Assembly (NCBI RefSeq): GCF_001591405.1 | Contig: NZ_BCUV01000003.1 | Coordinates: 62,001 to 126,000, forward strand | Direction: 5' to 3' | Source: Janibacter terrae NBRC 107853 | Lineage (GTDB): Bacteria; Actinomycetota; Actinomycetes; Actinomycetales; Dermatophilaceae | DNA length: 64,000 bases | Part shown: one piece after another, positions 55,058 to 63,252 of the stretch | Numbering within the stretch: position 1 is the first letter of the stretch | How the letters are laid out: each line of letters begins with the position of its first letter | The notes under the pieces: generated by a model | The model's database searches: none | What the model was told of the DNA's origin: nothing | Seen by the model: only the letters and a program-made list of their open reading frames with translations | Translations under genes and position numbers: made by a program

Positions 55058-55819
55058 TCAGGAGGCGAGCACGAGGGCGGTCATCGCGACCAGCCAGCTG
55101 ACGAAGCTGCCGACGAGGAAGTACTCCGTCACCTTGTCGATCCCGAGGGCTCCGGGCGAGGTGTCGTCGTCGGCGTGCGAGCGCAGCTCGGGCCAGCGGA
55201 TGAGGCCCTTGGCGGCGATGACCAGCCCGGCCGCGGTCAGCTCGCCGGCGAGGCCGAGGCCGAGGATGAAGAGCCGCTCGAGCGGGCCGAGCAGCCGCCC
55301 GCCGCGCAGCTCGCCGTCGCTGCGTCCCGGGAGCGGTCGGGCCGGCAGGGCGCCCGTGGTGACGAGCACGAGGCGCACCAGGCGGTTGCCCGTGGCGAGC
55401 TGGACGAGGGCCAGGCCGGCGAGCAGGAGCGCCCGGTCGGGATCGGGCTGCCAGGGCAGGTGGCTCCACGCGAGCCAGTCGGCGAACCACCCGCCGACCG
55501 GCGGCGCCCACCCCGACCCGAGGAGCTGCGCGAGCACGGCGAGGGCGAAGACCGCGAGGGCCCGGGCGTGACCGCTCCCGCGGTCGGCCCGCTCCGCGCA
55601 GACGAGCCAGGCGACGAGGCCCACGACGGCCAGGGCGGTGAGGACGACCCCGCCCCAGGTCGTGAGCAGGCCGGCGGCGGCCGCGACGACGACGAGGACG
55701 AGCAGGCCGGCGGCCGGGACGCCACGCGTCTCGCGGCCGGCGTCGGAGGGTTGGGGGCCGAGGCTGCGCAGCAGGTCAGCGGCGCCGACGGCGACGAGCA
55801 GGGCGGCGAGCACGCTCAC
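55058..55819 (-). CDS. multi-pass membrane protein paired with SatD (DUF3307-like)
   Basis: This 253-residue membrane protein has about seven helices and a C-terminal cytosolic-looking segment AKGLIRWPELRSHADDDTSPGALG, followed by a last pair of helices VTEYFLVGSFVSWLVAM. This end resembles the DUF3307 family, which is commonly encoded after satD. The GTG at 55819 overlaps the satD stop (GTGA). Its function is unknown. Confidence 0.75.
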   Translation of the reverse strand: MSVLAALLVAVGAADLLRSLGPQPSDAGRETRGVPAAGLLVLVVVAAAAGLLTTWGGVVLTALAVVGLVAWLVCAERADRGSGHARALAVFALAVLAQLLGSGWAPPVGGWFADWLAWSHLPWQPDPDRALLLAGLALVQLATGNRLVRLVLVTTGALPARPLPGRSDGELRGGRLLGPLERLFILGLGLAGELTAAGLVIAAKGLIRWPELRSHADDDTSPGALGIDKVTEYFLVGSFVSWLVAMTALVLAS

Positions 55820-56445
55820 GGGAGGACCTCCAGGTCGGCGTCGAGGCGGATGAGCTGGTCGAGGGCGTCGACGTGGACGCGCTTGCTGACGGCAGCCGCG
55901 GAGATGTCCTCGTCGGCCGCGAGCTGGCGCTGGGTGCGCCCGGCGAGCAGCCCGCGCAGCAGGCGGACCGAGCGGTCGTCGAGCGCGGCGAGGAGCAGGT
56001 CTCGGTGGCGCACGGCGGCGTCGATGGCCAGGCCCGTGGGGGAGTCCTCGCACCAGCGCGTGCGCACGACCCGGCCGTCGGCGCGGGTACGCTCCTCGTC
56101 GTCCTTGGCGCGGGTGATCGCCTCGCGCGCCAGCCACCAGCCGGGACCGTCCTGGACGGCGCCGTCGTCGCTGAGTGCGGTCACCTCGCCGAACCCGAGG
56201 CCGTAGCGGGTGTCGACGGCGGGCAGGAGCGCCAGGCGCAGCACCAGGGCCGCGTGGACCGCCTCGCCGCGGCGCGTCCAGGCACCTTGGAACTCGTCGC
56301 CGACGGTGATCCGCAGCGGCTGGACGGGCGAGGTCGTCGTGTTGACGGTCTCGAGGGCGGTCTCGAGGGCGTCGTGCAGGGCGTGACGGTCGGGGGTGGT
56401 CCGGGATCCGACGACGTCTCCGATGAGGGTGGCCACGGTGCTCAT
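55816..56445 (-). CDS. satD: SatD family protein with C-terminal HTH
   Basis: This 209-residue SatD-family protein begins VATLIGDVVGSRTTPDRHALHDALETAL, with ITVGDEFQGAW, both family hallmarks. The C-terminal QRQLAADEDISAAAVSKRVHVDALDQL looks like a helix-turn-helix. It may sense nucleotide or acid stress, but the function is unclear; the name comes from the sat operon of Streptococcus mutans. The ATG at 56445 lies 6 bases after TATGGT, so it is leaderless. Two inverted repeats upstream may be its operators. Confidence 0.8.
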   Translation of the reverse strand: MSTVATLIGDVVGSRTTPDRHALHDALETALETVNTTTSPVQPLRITVGDEFQGAWTRRGEAVHAALVLRLALLPAVDTRYGLGFGEVTALSDDGAVQDGPGWWLAREAITRAKDDEERTRADGRVVRTRWCEDSPTGLAIDAAVRHRDLLLAALDDRSVRLLRGLLAGRTQRQLAADEDISAAAVSKRVHVDALDQLIRLDADLEVLP

Positions 56446-56474
56446 GTCAACACCATAGGTGAATCCATCGCCAA

Positions 56475-56493
56475 ATCAACCCCTAAGGTTGAT
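56475..56493. promoter_or_regulatory. candidate SatD operator, proximal
   Basis: ATCAACC-CCTAA-GGTTGAT has 7-bp perfect arms. It overlaps the -35 region of satD and the stop codon of the Nudix-DHFR gene. It is probably bound by the SatD C-terminal HTH or by another regulator. Confidence 0.6.
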
Positions 56494-57475
56494 CTGAACG
56501 GGAAACAACCTCTGCGGTTGATAGGGGGTTCCGTTCGTAGGTCACGAAGTCGAAGCCCTCTCGCGCCTCGCGCCGCGCCTCGTGCCACGCCGTGGGGTCG
56601 ACCTCGGGGAAGAAGACCTCGGCGTCGGGCGCGGCGTCGATCTCGGTCAGCTCCAGCCGCGAGGCCAGGGCGATGGTCTGGCGGTAGATCTCGCCGCCCC
56701 CGACGACGAAGACCTCTCCGGGGCCGCCCGCGACGAGGGCCTCGGCGAGCGAGTGGACGACGACGGCGCCGGGGGCCGACCAGGCGGGGTCGGAGGTGAC
56801 GACGATCGTCGTGCGCCCGGGCAGCGCGCGCCCGATGGAGTCCCAGGTGCGCCGGCCCATGATCATCACCCCGCCCATGGTCAGGGCCTTGAAGTGCGCG
56901 AGGTCCTCGGGCAGGTGCCACGGCATGCCGCCGTCGACGCCGATGGCACGGTTGGCGCCGAGCGCGGCGACGAGGACGAGCCGTTGGTCGTGGCCCAGCT
57001 CGACGAAGGGGGGCAGCCCCCCGTCACGCAGCCCCTCCAGCACGACCCGCTCGTGCGGCACGACCCGCGCCGGCAGCCCGGCCAGGGGCCACCACCGCAG
57101 GTCCGCCGCCTTGTCCGGCTCCCGCAACGTCGGCTCGCCGACCCAGTCGGTGACGTGGAAGAAGAAGTCGGCGCGCTGCTCGAGACGTCCCGCCAGCGTC
57201 GAGCGCTGCACGGTGGTGAGCGGCGACGCCGTGACGACCCGCACGCCGAGCTCCTCGTCGACCTCGCGGGCGAGCGCCTCGCTGGGCGGTGCGACGTCCT
57301 CGACGTGGCCGGCGGCGCCGCACGCCCACCAGCCGTCCATGAAGCCGGTGCCCCGGCGCAGCTGCAGCAGCACCTCGGTGCCGGAGGCGCCCTCGCGGGT
57401 CATCACCGCGTACGAGGCGGCGACGAGCGGCACGCGGCCACGCAGGTCCTCGGGGACGGGGCGGGGCCGGCTCAT
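56483..57475 (-). CDS. Nudix hydrolase-dihydrofolate reductase fusion
   Basis: This 330-residue two-domain protein has an N-terminal Nudix domain (about residues 15-155) with box [23 protein letters not shown], in which the first conserved Glu is Ala. Its C-terminal dihydrofolate reductase (about 165-318) has [52 protein letters not shown] and [16 protein letters not shown] reduces dihydrofolate made by ThyA. The ATG overlaps the thyA stop by 4 bases. The Nudix part may clean damaged nucleotides or folates, which is inference. Confidence 0.92.
   Translation of the reverse strand: MSRPRPVPEDLRGRVPLVAASYAVMTREGASGTEVLLQLRRGTGFMDGWWACGAAGHVEDVAPPSEALAREVDEELGVRVVTASPLTTVQRSTLAGRLEQRADFFFHVTDWVGEPTLREPDKAADLRWWPLAGLPARVVPHERVVLEGLRDGGLPPFVELGHDQRLVLVAALGANRAIGVDGGMPWHLPEDLAHFKALTMGGVMIMGRRTWDSIGRALPGRTTIVVTSDPAWSAPGAVVVHSLAEALVAGGPGEVFVVGGGEIYRQTIALASRLELTEIDAAPDAEVFFPEVDPTAWHEARREAREGFDFVTYERNPLSTAEVVSRSDQP
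56504..56522. promoter_or_regulatory. candidate SatD operator, distal
   Basis: AACAACC-TCTGC-GGTTGAT has 6 of 7 arm pairs and the same spacer length, 29 bases from the first site. It lies inside the 3 prime end of the Nudix-DHFR gene. Confidence 0.55.
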
Positions 57476-58281
57476 ACGGCGATCGGTGCCTTGATGCTCG
57501 GGGCGGCCTCGTAGCCGACGAGGGTGAAGTCCTCGATCTCGTAGGCGTCGATCGAGTCGCGGTGGGCGATCTCCATCCTCGGCAGCGGGCCGGGGGAGCG
57601 GGTCAGCTGCAGGTCGGCCTGCTCGAGGTGGTTGAGGTAGAGGTGCGCGTCACCGAGGGTGTGCACGAACTCACCCGGCTCCATGTCGACCTGCTGGGCG
57701 ACCATCATCGTCAGCAGCGCGTACGAGGCGATGTTGAACGGGACACCGAGGAAGACGTCGGCGCTGCGCTGGTAGAGCTGGCAGGACAAGGTGGGCCTGC
57801 CCCCTTCGCTCGCCGGCGTGACGTAGAACTGGAACATCGTGTGGCAGGGCGGCAGCGCCATGTCCCCGACCTCGGTGACGTTCCACGCGGACACGATGTG
57901 CCGCCGGCTGTCGGGGTTGGTGCGCAGGCCCTCGATGACCCCGGCGATCTGGTCGATGCTCGAGCCGTCGGGTGCGGGCCACGAGCGCCACTGGTGCCCG
58001 TAGACGGGACCGAGGTCGCCCTGCTCGTCGGCCCACTCGTCCCAGATGCTGATGCCGCGCTCCTGCAGCCAGCGCACGTTGGTGTCGCCCCGCAGGAACC
58101 ACAGCAGCTCGCCGATGATCGAGCGCAGGTGCAGCTTCTTGGTCGTGAGCACCGGGAAGCCCGCGGCCAGGTCGAAGCGCATCTGGTGGCCGAAGACGCT
58201 GCGGGTCCCCGTGCCGGTGCGGTCGGACTTGTCGACCCCGTGGTCGCGGACGTGCTCGAGGAGGTCGAGGTACTGGCGCAT
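57472..58281 (-). CDS. thyA: thymidylate synthase ThyA
   Basis: This 269-residue enzyme makes dTMP from dUMP with methylene-tetrahydrofolate. The catalytic Cys is residue 146 in [11 protein letters not shown], with [17 protein letters not shown] and HLYLNHLEQ. It is linked to the Nudix-DHFR gene by a 4-base overlap, the usual thyA-folA pairing. The ATG at 58281 lies 6 bases after TATCGT, so it is leaderless. It is divergent from dapA across 43 bases. The genome may still carry thyX elsewhere. Confidence 0.95.
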   Translation of the reverse strand: MRQYLDLLEHVRDHGVDKSDRTGTGTRSVFGHQMRFDLAAGFPVLTTKKLHLRSIIGELLWFLRGDTNVRWLQERGISIWDEWADEQGDLGPVYGHQWRSWPAPDGSSIDQIAGVIEGLRTNPDSRRHIVSAWNVTEVGDMALPPCHTMFQFYVTPASEGGRPTLSCQLYQRSADVFLGVPFNIASYALLTMMVAQQVDMEPGEFVHTLGDAHLYLNHLEQADLQLTRSPGPLPRMEIAHRDSIDAYEIEDFTLVGYEAAPSIKAPIAV

Positions 58282-58324
58282 GGCGCCACGATAGACGTCC
58301 CCACCGACGGCTACCCTGAGACGC

Positions 58325-59218
58325 ATGACGACTTCCCCCTTCGGCCGGGTGATCACCGCGATGGTGACCCCGATGACCCCAGACGGCGCGGTGGACACGA
58401 AGGGTGTCACCGACCTCGTCGAGCACCTCGTCGCCACCGGACACGACGGTGTCGTCGTCAACGGCACGACCGGCGAGTCGCCGACCCTCAGCTCCGCCGA
58501 GAGCATCGCGATGGTCGAGACCGTCAAGGAGGCCGCCGGTGACCGGTTGGCCGTGACCGCCGGTGTCGGCTCCAACAACACGGCGCACGCCATCGAGATG
58601 TCGCAGGCCGCGACCCGCGCCGGCGCCGACGCCCTGCTGGTCGTCTCGCCGTACTACAACAAGCCGACGCAGGCGGGCCTGCTCTCCCACACCCGCGCGA
58701 TCGCCGACGCGGCGCAGCTGCCGATCATGCTGTACGACATCCCGGGGCGCACCGCGACCCCCTTCGCCGTGGACACGCTCATCGCGCTCGCCGACCACGA
58801 GCGGATCCTTGCCGTCAAGGACGCCAAGGGCGACCTCTGGGCCTCCTCCGAGGTCATGGCCGCGACCGACCTGCTGTGGTTCTCCGGTGCCGACGAGGTC
58901 AACCTCGCGCACCTCGCCCAGGGCGCCCACGGCGTCGTCTCCGTCGTCGGCCACGTCGCCGGGCGCGAGTACCGGGCGATGGTCGAGGCCGTCGACGCCG
59001 GTGACCTCGCCGCCGCCCGCGCGATCCACCACCGCCTCATCCCCGTGACCAACGCGATCATGTCCACCTCGCAGGGCGCGATCATGGCCAAGGCCGCCCT
59101 CGTCGAGCTCGGCGTCATCGAGCACGCGAGCGTGCGCCTGCCCTACGTCGAGGGGCCGGACGAGCACCTCGACATCCTGCGCAAGGGTCTGGCCGCCTCC
59201 GGGATCGGGGCAGCATGA
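58325..59218 (+). CDS. dapA: 4-hydroxy-tetrahydrodipicolinate synthase
   Basis: This 297-residue aldolase condenses pyruvate with aspartate semialdehyde. The Schiff-base Lys is 165 in AVKDAKGD and the catalytic Tyr is 137 in [17 protein letters not shown] is the substrate loop. The ATG at 58325 lies 7 bases after TACCCT, so it is leaderless. It overlaps rnj by 4 bases (ATGA). DapB is upstream in the same direction, separated by accessory and folate genes. Confidence 0.95.
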   Translation: MTTSPFGRVITAMVTPMTPDGAVDTKGVTDLVEHLVATGHDGVVVNGTTGESPTLSSAESIAMVETVKEAAGDRLAVTAGVGSNNTAHAIEMSQAATRAGADALLVVSPYYNKPTQAGLLSHTRAIADAAQLPIMLYDIPGRTATPFAVDTLIALADHERILAVKDAKGDLWASSEVMAATDLLWFSGADEVNLAHLAQGAHGVVSVVGHVAGREYRAMVEAVDAGDLAAARAIHHRLIPVTNAIMSTSQGAIMAKAALVELGVIEHASVRLPYVEGPDEHLDILRKGLAASGIGAA

Positions 59219-60900
59219 GCCACCCGCACCCCGACCTGCTGCTGCCGCCCGCCCTCGCCCCGGGCGCGCTGCGCATCATCCCGCTCGGCGGCCTCGGTGA
59301 GGTCGGACGCAACATGGCGGTCATCGAGCACGAGGGCCAGCTGCTCGTCATCGACTGCGGCGTCCTCTTCCCCGAGGACCACCAGCCGGGCGTCGACCTG
59401 ATCCTCCCGGACTTCGAGTACATCCTCGACCGGCTCGACGACGTGCAGGCCATCGTCCTCACGCACGGCCACGAGGACCACATCGGCGCCGTGCCCTACC
59501 TGCTCAAGCACAAGCCCGACATCCCGCTCGTCGGCTCGACGCTCACGCTGGCCCTTGTCGAGGCCAAGCTCAAGGAGCACCGGATCAAGCCTTGGACCCT
59601 CGGGGTCAAGGAGGGCGGGCGCGAGTCCTTCGGCGTCTTCGACTGCGAGTTCATCGCCGTCAACCACTCGATCCCCGACGCGCTCGCGGTCTTCGTGCGC
59701 ACCGGGGGAGGCACGGTCCTGCACACCGGTGACTTCAAGATGGACCAGCTGCCGCTGGACCGTCGCCTCACGGACCTGCGGGCCTTCGCCCGCGTCGGTG
59801 AGGAGGGCGTCGACCTCTTCATGACCGACTCGACCAACGCCGAGGTGCCGGGCTTCACCACGCCCGAGCGCGAGATCGGTCCCGCGATCGACACCGTCTT
59901 CCACAAGGCGCAGCGCCGGATCATCGTCGCCTGCTTCTCCAGCCACGTGCACCGCGTCCAGCAGGTGCTCGACGCCGCCGAGCGCAACGGCCGCAAGGTC
60001 GCGATGGTCGGTCGCTCGATGGTGCGCAACATGGGCATCGCTGCGGACCTGGGGTACCTGCACGTGCCCGACCGCGTGCTCGTCGACGTCAAGAAGCTCG
60101 ACAACTACCCGGACAACGAGGTCGTGCTGATCTGCACGGGCAGCCAGGGCGAGCCGATGGCGGCCCTGTCGCGCATGGCCAACCGCGACCACCGCATCGA
60201 CGTGGGCGACGGGGACACCGTGCTGCTCGCCTCGAGCCTCATCCCCGGCAACGAGAACGCCGTGTACCGCGTCATCAACGGCCTCATGCGCCTGGGTGCC
60301 GACGTCGTGCACAAGGGCAACGCCAAGGTGCACGTGTCCGGTCACGCGAGCGCCGGCGAGCTGCTCTACTGCTACAACATCGTCAAGCCGCGCAATGTCA
60401 TGCCGGTCCACGGCGAGTGGCGCCACCTCGTGGCCAACGCCGAGCTGGCGATCCAGACCGGGGTCGACCCCGACCACGTCGTGCTCGCCGAGGACGGTGT
60501 CGTCATCGACCTCGTCGACGGCCGCGCCCGCATCGCCGGCGCCGTGCCCTGCGGGTACGTCTACGTCGACGGCTCGAGCGTCGGCGGCACCACCGAGGAG
60601 CTGCTCAAGGACCGCCGCATCCTGCGCGACGAGGGGTTCATCTCGGTCATGGTCGTCGTCGACTCCTCGACCGGCAAGGTCATCGCCGGCCCCGAGATCA
60701 CCGCCCGCGGCTTCGCCGAGGACGACGAGATCTTCACCCAGGTCAAGCCCAAGATCATCGCCGCGCTCGACGAGGCGACCAGGAAGGGCACGACCGACAC
60801 CCACCAGCTGCAGCAGGTCGTGCGCCGTGCCGTCGGTGGCTGGGTCGGCGGCAAGATCCGTCGCCGCCCGATGATCATCCCGGTGGTCGTGGAGGCCTAG
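59215..60900 (+). CDS. rnj: ribonuclease J
   Basis: This 561-residue metallo-beta-lactamase-fold RNase has exo- and endonuclease activity in RNA processing. The zinc motif HGHEDH is at residues 84-89, followed by HSIPDALAV, HTGDFKMD, DSTNAEVPGF and SGHASAGEL. The ATG at 59215 overlaps dapA by 4 bases, the standard actinobacterial dapA-rnj-ftsK order. A long perfect hairpin follows the stop. Confidence 0.95.
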   Translation: MSHPHPDLLLPPALAPGALRIIPLGGLGEVGRNMAVIEHEGQLLVIDCGVLFPEDHQPGVDLILPDFEYILDRLDDVQAIVLTHGHEDHIGAVPYLLKHKPDIPLVGSTLTLALVEAKLKEHRIKPWTLGVKEGGRESFGVFDCEFIAVNHSIPDALAVFVRTGGGTVLHTGDFKMDQLPLDRRLTDLRAFARVGEEGVDLFMTDSTNAEVPGFTTPEREIGPAIDTVFHKAQRRIIVACFSSHVHRVQQVLDAAERNGRKVAMVGRSMVRNMGIAADLGYLHVPDRVLVDVKKLDNYPDNEVVLICTGSQGEPMAALSRMANRDHRIDVGDGDTVLLASSLIPGNENAVYRVINGLMRLGADVVHKGNAKVHVSGHASAGELLYCYNIVKPRNVMPVHGEWRHLVANAELAIQTGVDPDHVVLAEDGVVIDLVDGRARIAGAVPCGYVYVDGSSVGGTTEELLKDRRILRDEGFISVMVVVDSSTGKVIAGPEITARGFAEDDEIFTQVKPKIIAALDEATRKGTTDTHQLQQVVRRAVGGWVGGKIRRRPMIIPVVVEA

Positions 60901-60943
60901 GAGACGGTGCCCCGGGCGTCCCAGGATTCTCGGGTGACCCGAT

Positions 60944-60990
60944 AAACCTCGCCTTCGCAAGAGTTTGAGACTCTTGCGAAGGCGAGGTTT
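60944..60990. terminator. 21-bp perfect hairpin after rnj
   Basis: The arms run AAACCTCGCCTTCGCAAGAG(T) and (A)CTCTTGCGAAGGCGAGGTTT, with the 5-base loop TTGAG. All 21 pairs match, and the A and T ends make it work in either direction. It starts 43 bases after the rnj stop. Length and perfection are unusual for the terminators here. Confidence 0.8.
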
Positions 60991-61001
60991 CTCTTGCTGA
61001 G

Positions 61002-61030
61002 CGAAGGGGGACTGCCGGGTCCCCCCTTCG
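61002..61030. terminator. hairpin with paired octamers between convergent rnj and class V genes
   Basis: CGAAGGGGGAC pairs with GTCCCCCCTTCG (one extra C), loop TGCCGG, 17 bases past the stop of the minus-strand aminotransferase. It carries an inverted pair of the dispersed octamer and probably terminates the minus-strand gene. Confidence 0.75.
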
Positions 61031-61047
61031 ACCTCACCCGAGGAGGG

Positions 61048-62265
61048 TCAGAGGGCGCGAAGGGCGCCGAGGAGCCGGTCGATGTGGGCCGGGGTGGTGC
61101 CGAGGCCCGCGCTGATCCGCACCGCGGTGTCCTGCTCGTGCTCGAAGAGCAGGTCGTCGACGAGCAGGTGCGCGCAGAACTTGCCGTCGCGCACACCGAT
61201 GCCGTGGTCGTCGCCGAGGATGCGCGCGACCTCGCTGCTGTCGTGGCCGTCGACCGTGATCGCCGCGACGGGGGCGCCCTCTCCACCGCCGAAGAGCGTG
61301 TGGACGCGCACACCCTCGATCCCGGCCAGACCGCTCAGCAGTCGGATGCGCAGGGCCTGCTCGTGGTCGATGATCGGCCGCTCGCGCTCGGCGATGATCT
61401 CGCAGGCCCTCGCCAGGGCGATCGCGCCGAGGACGTTGGGGGAGCCGGCCTCGTGCCGGGCCGGACCGCAGGTCCACTCGGTCGTGTCGAGACCGACGCG
61501 GGCGGTGGCGCCGCCACCGGCGAGGTAGGGGTCGGCGGCGTCGAGCCAGTCGCTGCGGCCGACGAGCACCCCGGCGCCGAAGGGGGCGTAGATCTTGTGG
61601 CCGGAGAAGGCGACCCAGTCGATCCCGAGGGCAGCGATGTCGACCCGACGGTGCGGCGCGACCTGGGCGGCGTCGAGGGCGAAGCGGGCGTCGTGCTCGC
61701 GGGCGACCGCGGCCAGGCGCTCGATCGGCCAGTGCTCGCCCGTGACGTTGGACGCGCCCGTGGCGACGACGAGGCGGTGCTCGGCGGGGTGGTTGCGCAG
61801 GGCCTGCTCGAGGAGCTCGACGGCCTCGTCGCGGCTGTGCGGCACGGGCAGCCGCAGTGCGTCGCCCCACGGGAGGAGCGCCGCGTGGTGCTCGGAGGCG
61901 AAGACGAAGACCTTCGTGCCCGCCGGCAGCGCCCGGGCCAGCAGGTTGAAGGAGTCGGTCGTGTTGCGGGTGAAGACGACCTGGTCGTCCTCACGCGCCC
62001 CCACGAAGTCGGCGACGCTCTCGCGAGCCTGCTCGTAGCGCGAGCTGGTCACCCGGGAGGCGAAGCCGGCACCGCGGTGAACGGACGAGTAGGTCACCGC
62101 GGCGGTGGCGACCTCCTGCGCGACGGCCTCGAAGGCCGGGGTCGTCGCCCCGTGGTCGAGGTGCGCGTACTCGACGGTCGAGCCGTCGCGGTCGCGGTAG
62201 GTCAGGCACTCGGAGACGAGGCGGGGGAGGTCGGTCGAGGTCTGCTGCACGTGGGACACGGTCAT
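61048..62265 (-). CDS. class V aminotransferase (cysteine-desulfurase-like)
   Basis: This 405-residue PLP enzyme of the class V fold has its PLP Lys in FSGHKIYAPFG, with the preceding DAAQVAPHRRVDI and the N-terminal HLDHGATTPAFEAV. It resembles cysteine desulfurases and selenocysteine-lyase-like enzymes, but the segment GKFCAHLL, in place of the usual catalytic-loop Cys context, leaves activity open. A SAM-IV riboswitch lies in its leader, tying it to methionine/cysteine supply. The ATG at 62265 follows CAGGAGCATCCCC. The exact reaction is not known. Confidence 0.85.
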   Translation of the reverse strand: MTVSHVQQTSTDLPRLVSECLTYRDRDGSTVEYAHLDHGATTPAFEAVAQEVATAAVTYSSVHRGAGFASRVTSSRYEQARESVADFVGAREDDQVVFTRNTTDSFNLLARALPAGTKVFVFASEHHAALLPWGDALRLPVPHSRDEAVELLEQALRNHPAEHRLVVATGASNVTGEHWPIERLAAVAREHDARFALDAAQVAPHRRVDIAALGIDWVAFSGHKIYAPFGAGVLVGRSDWLDAADPYLAGGGATARVGLDTTEWTCGPARHEAGSPNVLGAIALARACEIIAERERPIIDHEQALRIRLLSGLAGIEGVRVHTLFGGGEGAPVAAITVDGHDSSEVARILGDDHGIGVRDGKFCAHLLVDDLLFEHEQDTAVRISAGLGTTPAHIDRLLGALRAL

Positions 62266-62306
62266 GGGGATGCTCCTGGTCCGTCAGGGACCCGGGTGTC
62301 GACCAC

Positions 62307-62423
62307 GAGTCCGCGCTTGCCGGGCGACAATGGCATCGCCGGCCAGGTCGTCACCCGGAGCACCCCACCGCGGAGGAGGGTTGCCGACCAGCTAGCCGGG
62401 GCTTGTCGCTGGTACTCGTGACC
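62307..62423 (-). ncRNA. SAM-IV riboswitch
   Basis: Read on the minus strand, the leader runs GGTCACGAGTACCAGCGACA, then AGCCCCGGCTAGCTGGTCGG, CAACCCTCCTCCGCGGTGGG, GTGCTCCGGGTGACGACC and a last helix ending GGCAAGCGCGGACTC. This follows the actinobacterial SAM-IV consensus almost base for base over the conserved core. It lies 42 bases upstream of the class V aminotransferase and shuts expression when S-adenosylmethionine is high, by family knowledge. Confidence 0.93.
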
Positions 62424-62432
62424 TTGCGGATA

Positions 62433-62438
62433 ACTATA
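62433..62438 (-). promoter_or_regulatory. -10 element of the SAM-IV transcript
   Basis: TATAGT on the minus strand ends 9 bases before the riboswitch 5 prime end, with TCGACA about 19 bases further upstream as a weak -35. This is one of the best sigma-70-type -10 sites in the window. Confidence 0.65.
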
Positions 62439-62496
62439 TCGGACACCGGTGGGTCCGTGTCGAGAGGAGGCGAGGCGCGTCTCGCCACCTGGGACG

Positions 62497-63141
62497 TCAG
62501 CCGAGGGCGACGGCGATGACCGCTCCGGCGACGAGGTAGGGGCCGAAGGCGAGGTGCGTCCCCCGGTCGGCCCGGCGCGCGAGCAGCAGTGCGAGAGCGG
62601 CGAGTCCACCGATGACGAAGCCCACCCAGACCCCCACGACGAGGTGCGTCCAGCCGAGCCAGGCGAGCGTCGGCGCGATCGAGACCATGAGCTTGGCGTC
62701 GCCCATCCCGATCGAGCGGCCGAAGAGGAGGAAGGCGAGCGCGAGCGTCCCGCCCCCGACGAGCAGGGCCGCGAGCCCGGCCCGCTGCAACGCCTCCCAC
62801 TCGCCGGTCGCGGCGGAGGCGAGGGTGAGCAGCACGGCCTGCACGGGGACCAGGGGCAGGGTGATCGCGTTGGGCAGGCGGTGGACGTCGGCGTCCACCG
62901 CGGCGAGGACGAGGCCGGCGAGGGCCAGCGAGAGCGGTGCCGCGAGCACCGGCCACGGCAGGTCGGAGAGCCCGCGGGCGATCGCCCACCCGACGGAGGG
63001 GGCGACCGGCAGGACCCACAGGTGTCGGGGGAGGGGACCCCCTTCGTCCTCCCGCCGGTACGTCCCGGTGCGCAGCCAGAGGTACCCGACCACGCCGCCG
63101 ACGAGCGCCAGGAGGGCGACGATGAGGGTGCGTGCGTCCAC
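62497..63141 (-). CDS. prepilin peptidase (A24 family)
   Basis: This 214-residue membrane aspartyl protease of the type IV prepilin/TadV family has one catalytic Asp in AAVDADVHRLPNAIT and the second in IGMGDAKLM. About seven helices are predicted. It lacks the N-terminal Cys-rich methylase domain of full-length PilD. The GTG at 63141 lies 7 bases after TAGCGT, so it is leaderless. No pilin genes are nearby; tad or competence pili must be elsewhere. It is divergent from ftsK. Confidence 0.9.
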   Translation of the reverse strand: MDARTLIVALLALVGGVVGYLWLRTGTYRREDEGGPLPRHLWVLPVAPSVGWAIARGLSDLPWPVLAAPLSLALAGLVLAAVDADVHRLPNAITLPLVPVQAVLLTLASAATGEWEALQRAGLAALLVGGGTLALAFLLFGRSIGMGDAKLMVSIAPTLAWLGWTHLVVGVWVGFVIGGLAALALLLARRADRGTHLAFGPYLVAGAVIAVALG

Positions 63142-63252
63142 GGCGGCGACGCTACTCGGCGGGTGCCGGGGCCGCTCCCCGATCTCCACAGGTTGCCGTT
63201 GTTGCGCGTGTGACGCGTGTGTCGGGCGGGGCTTTCGCCTAACCTGCGGAAC

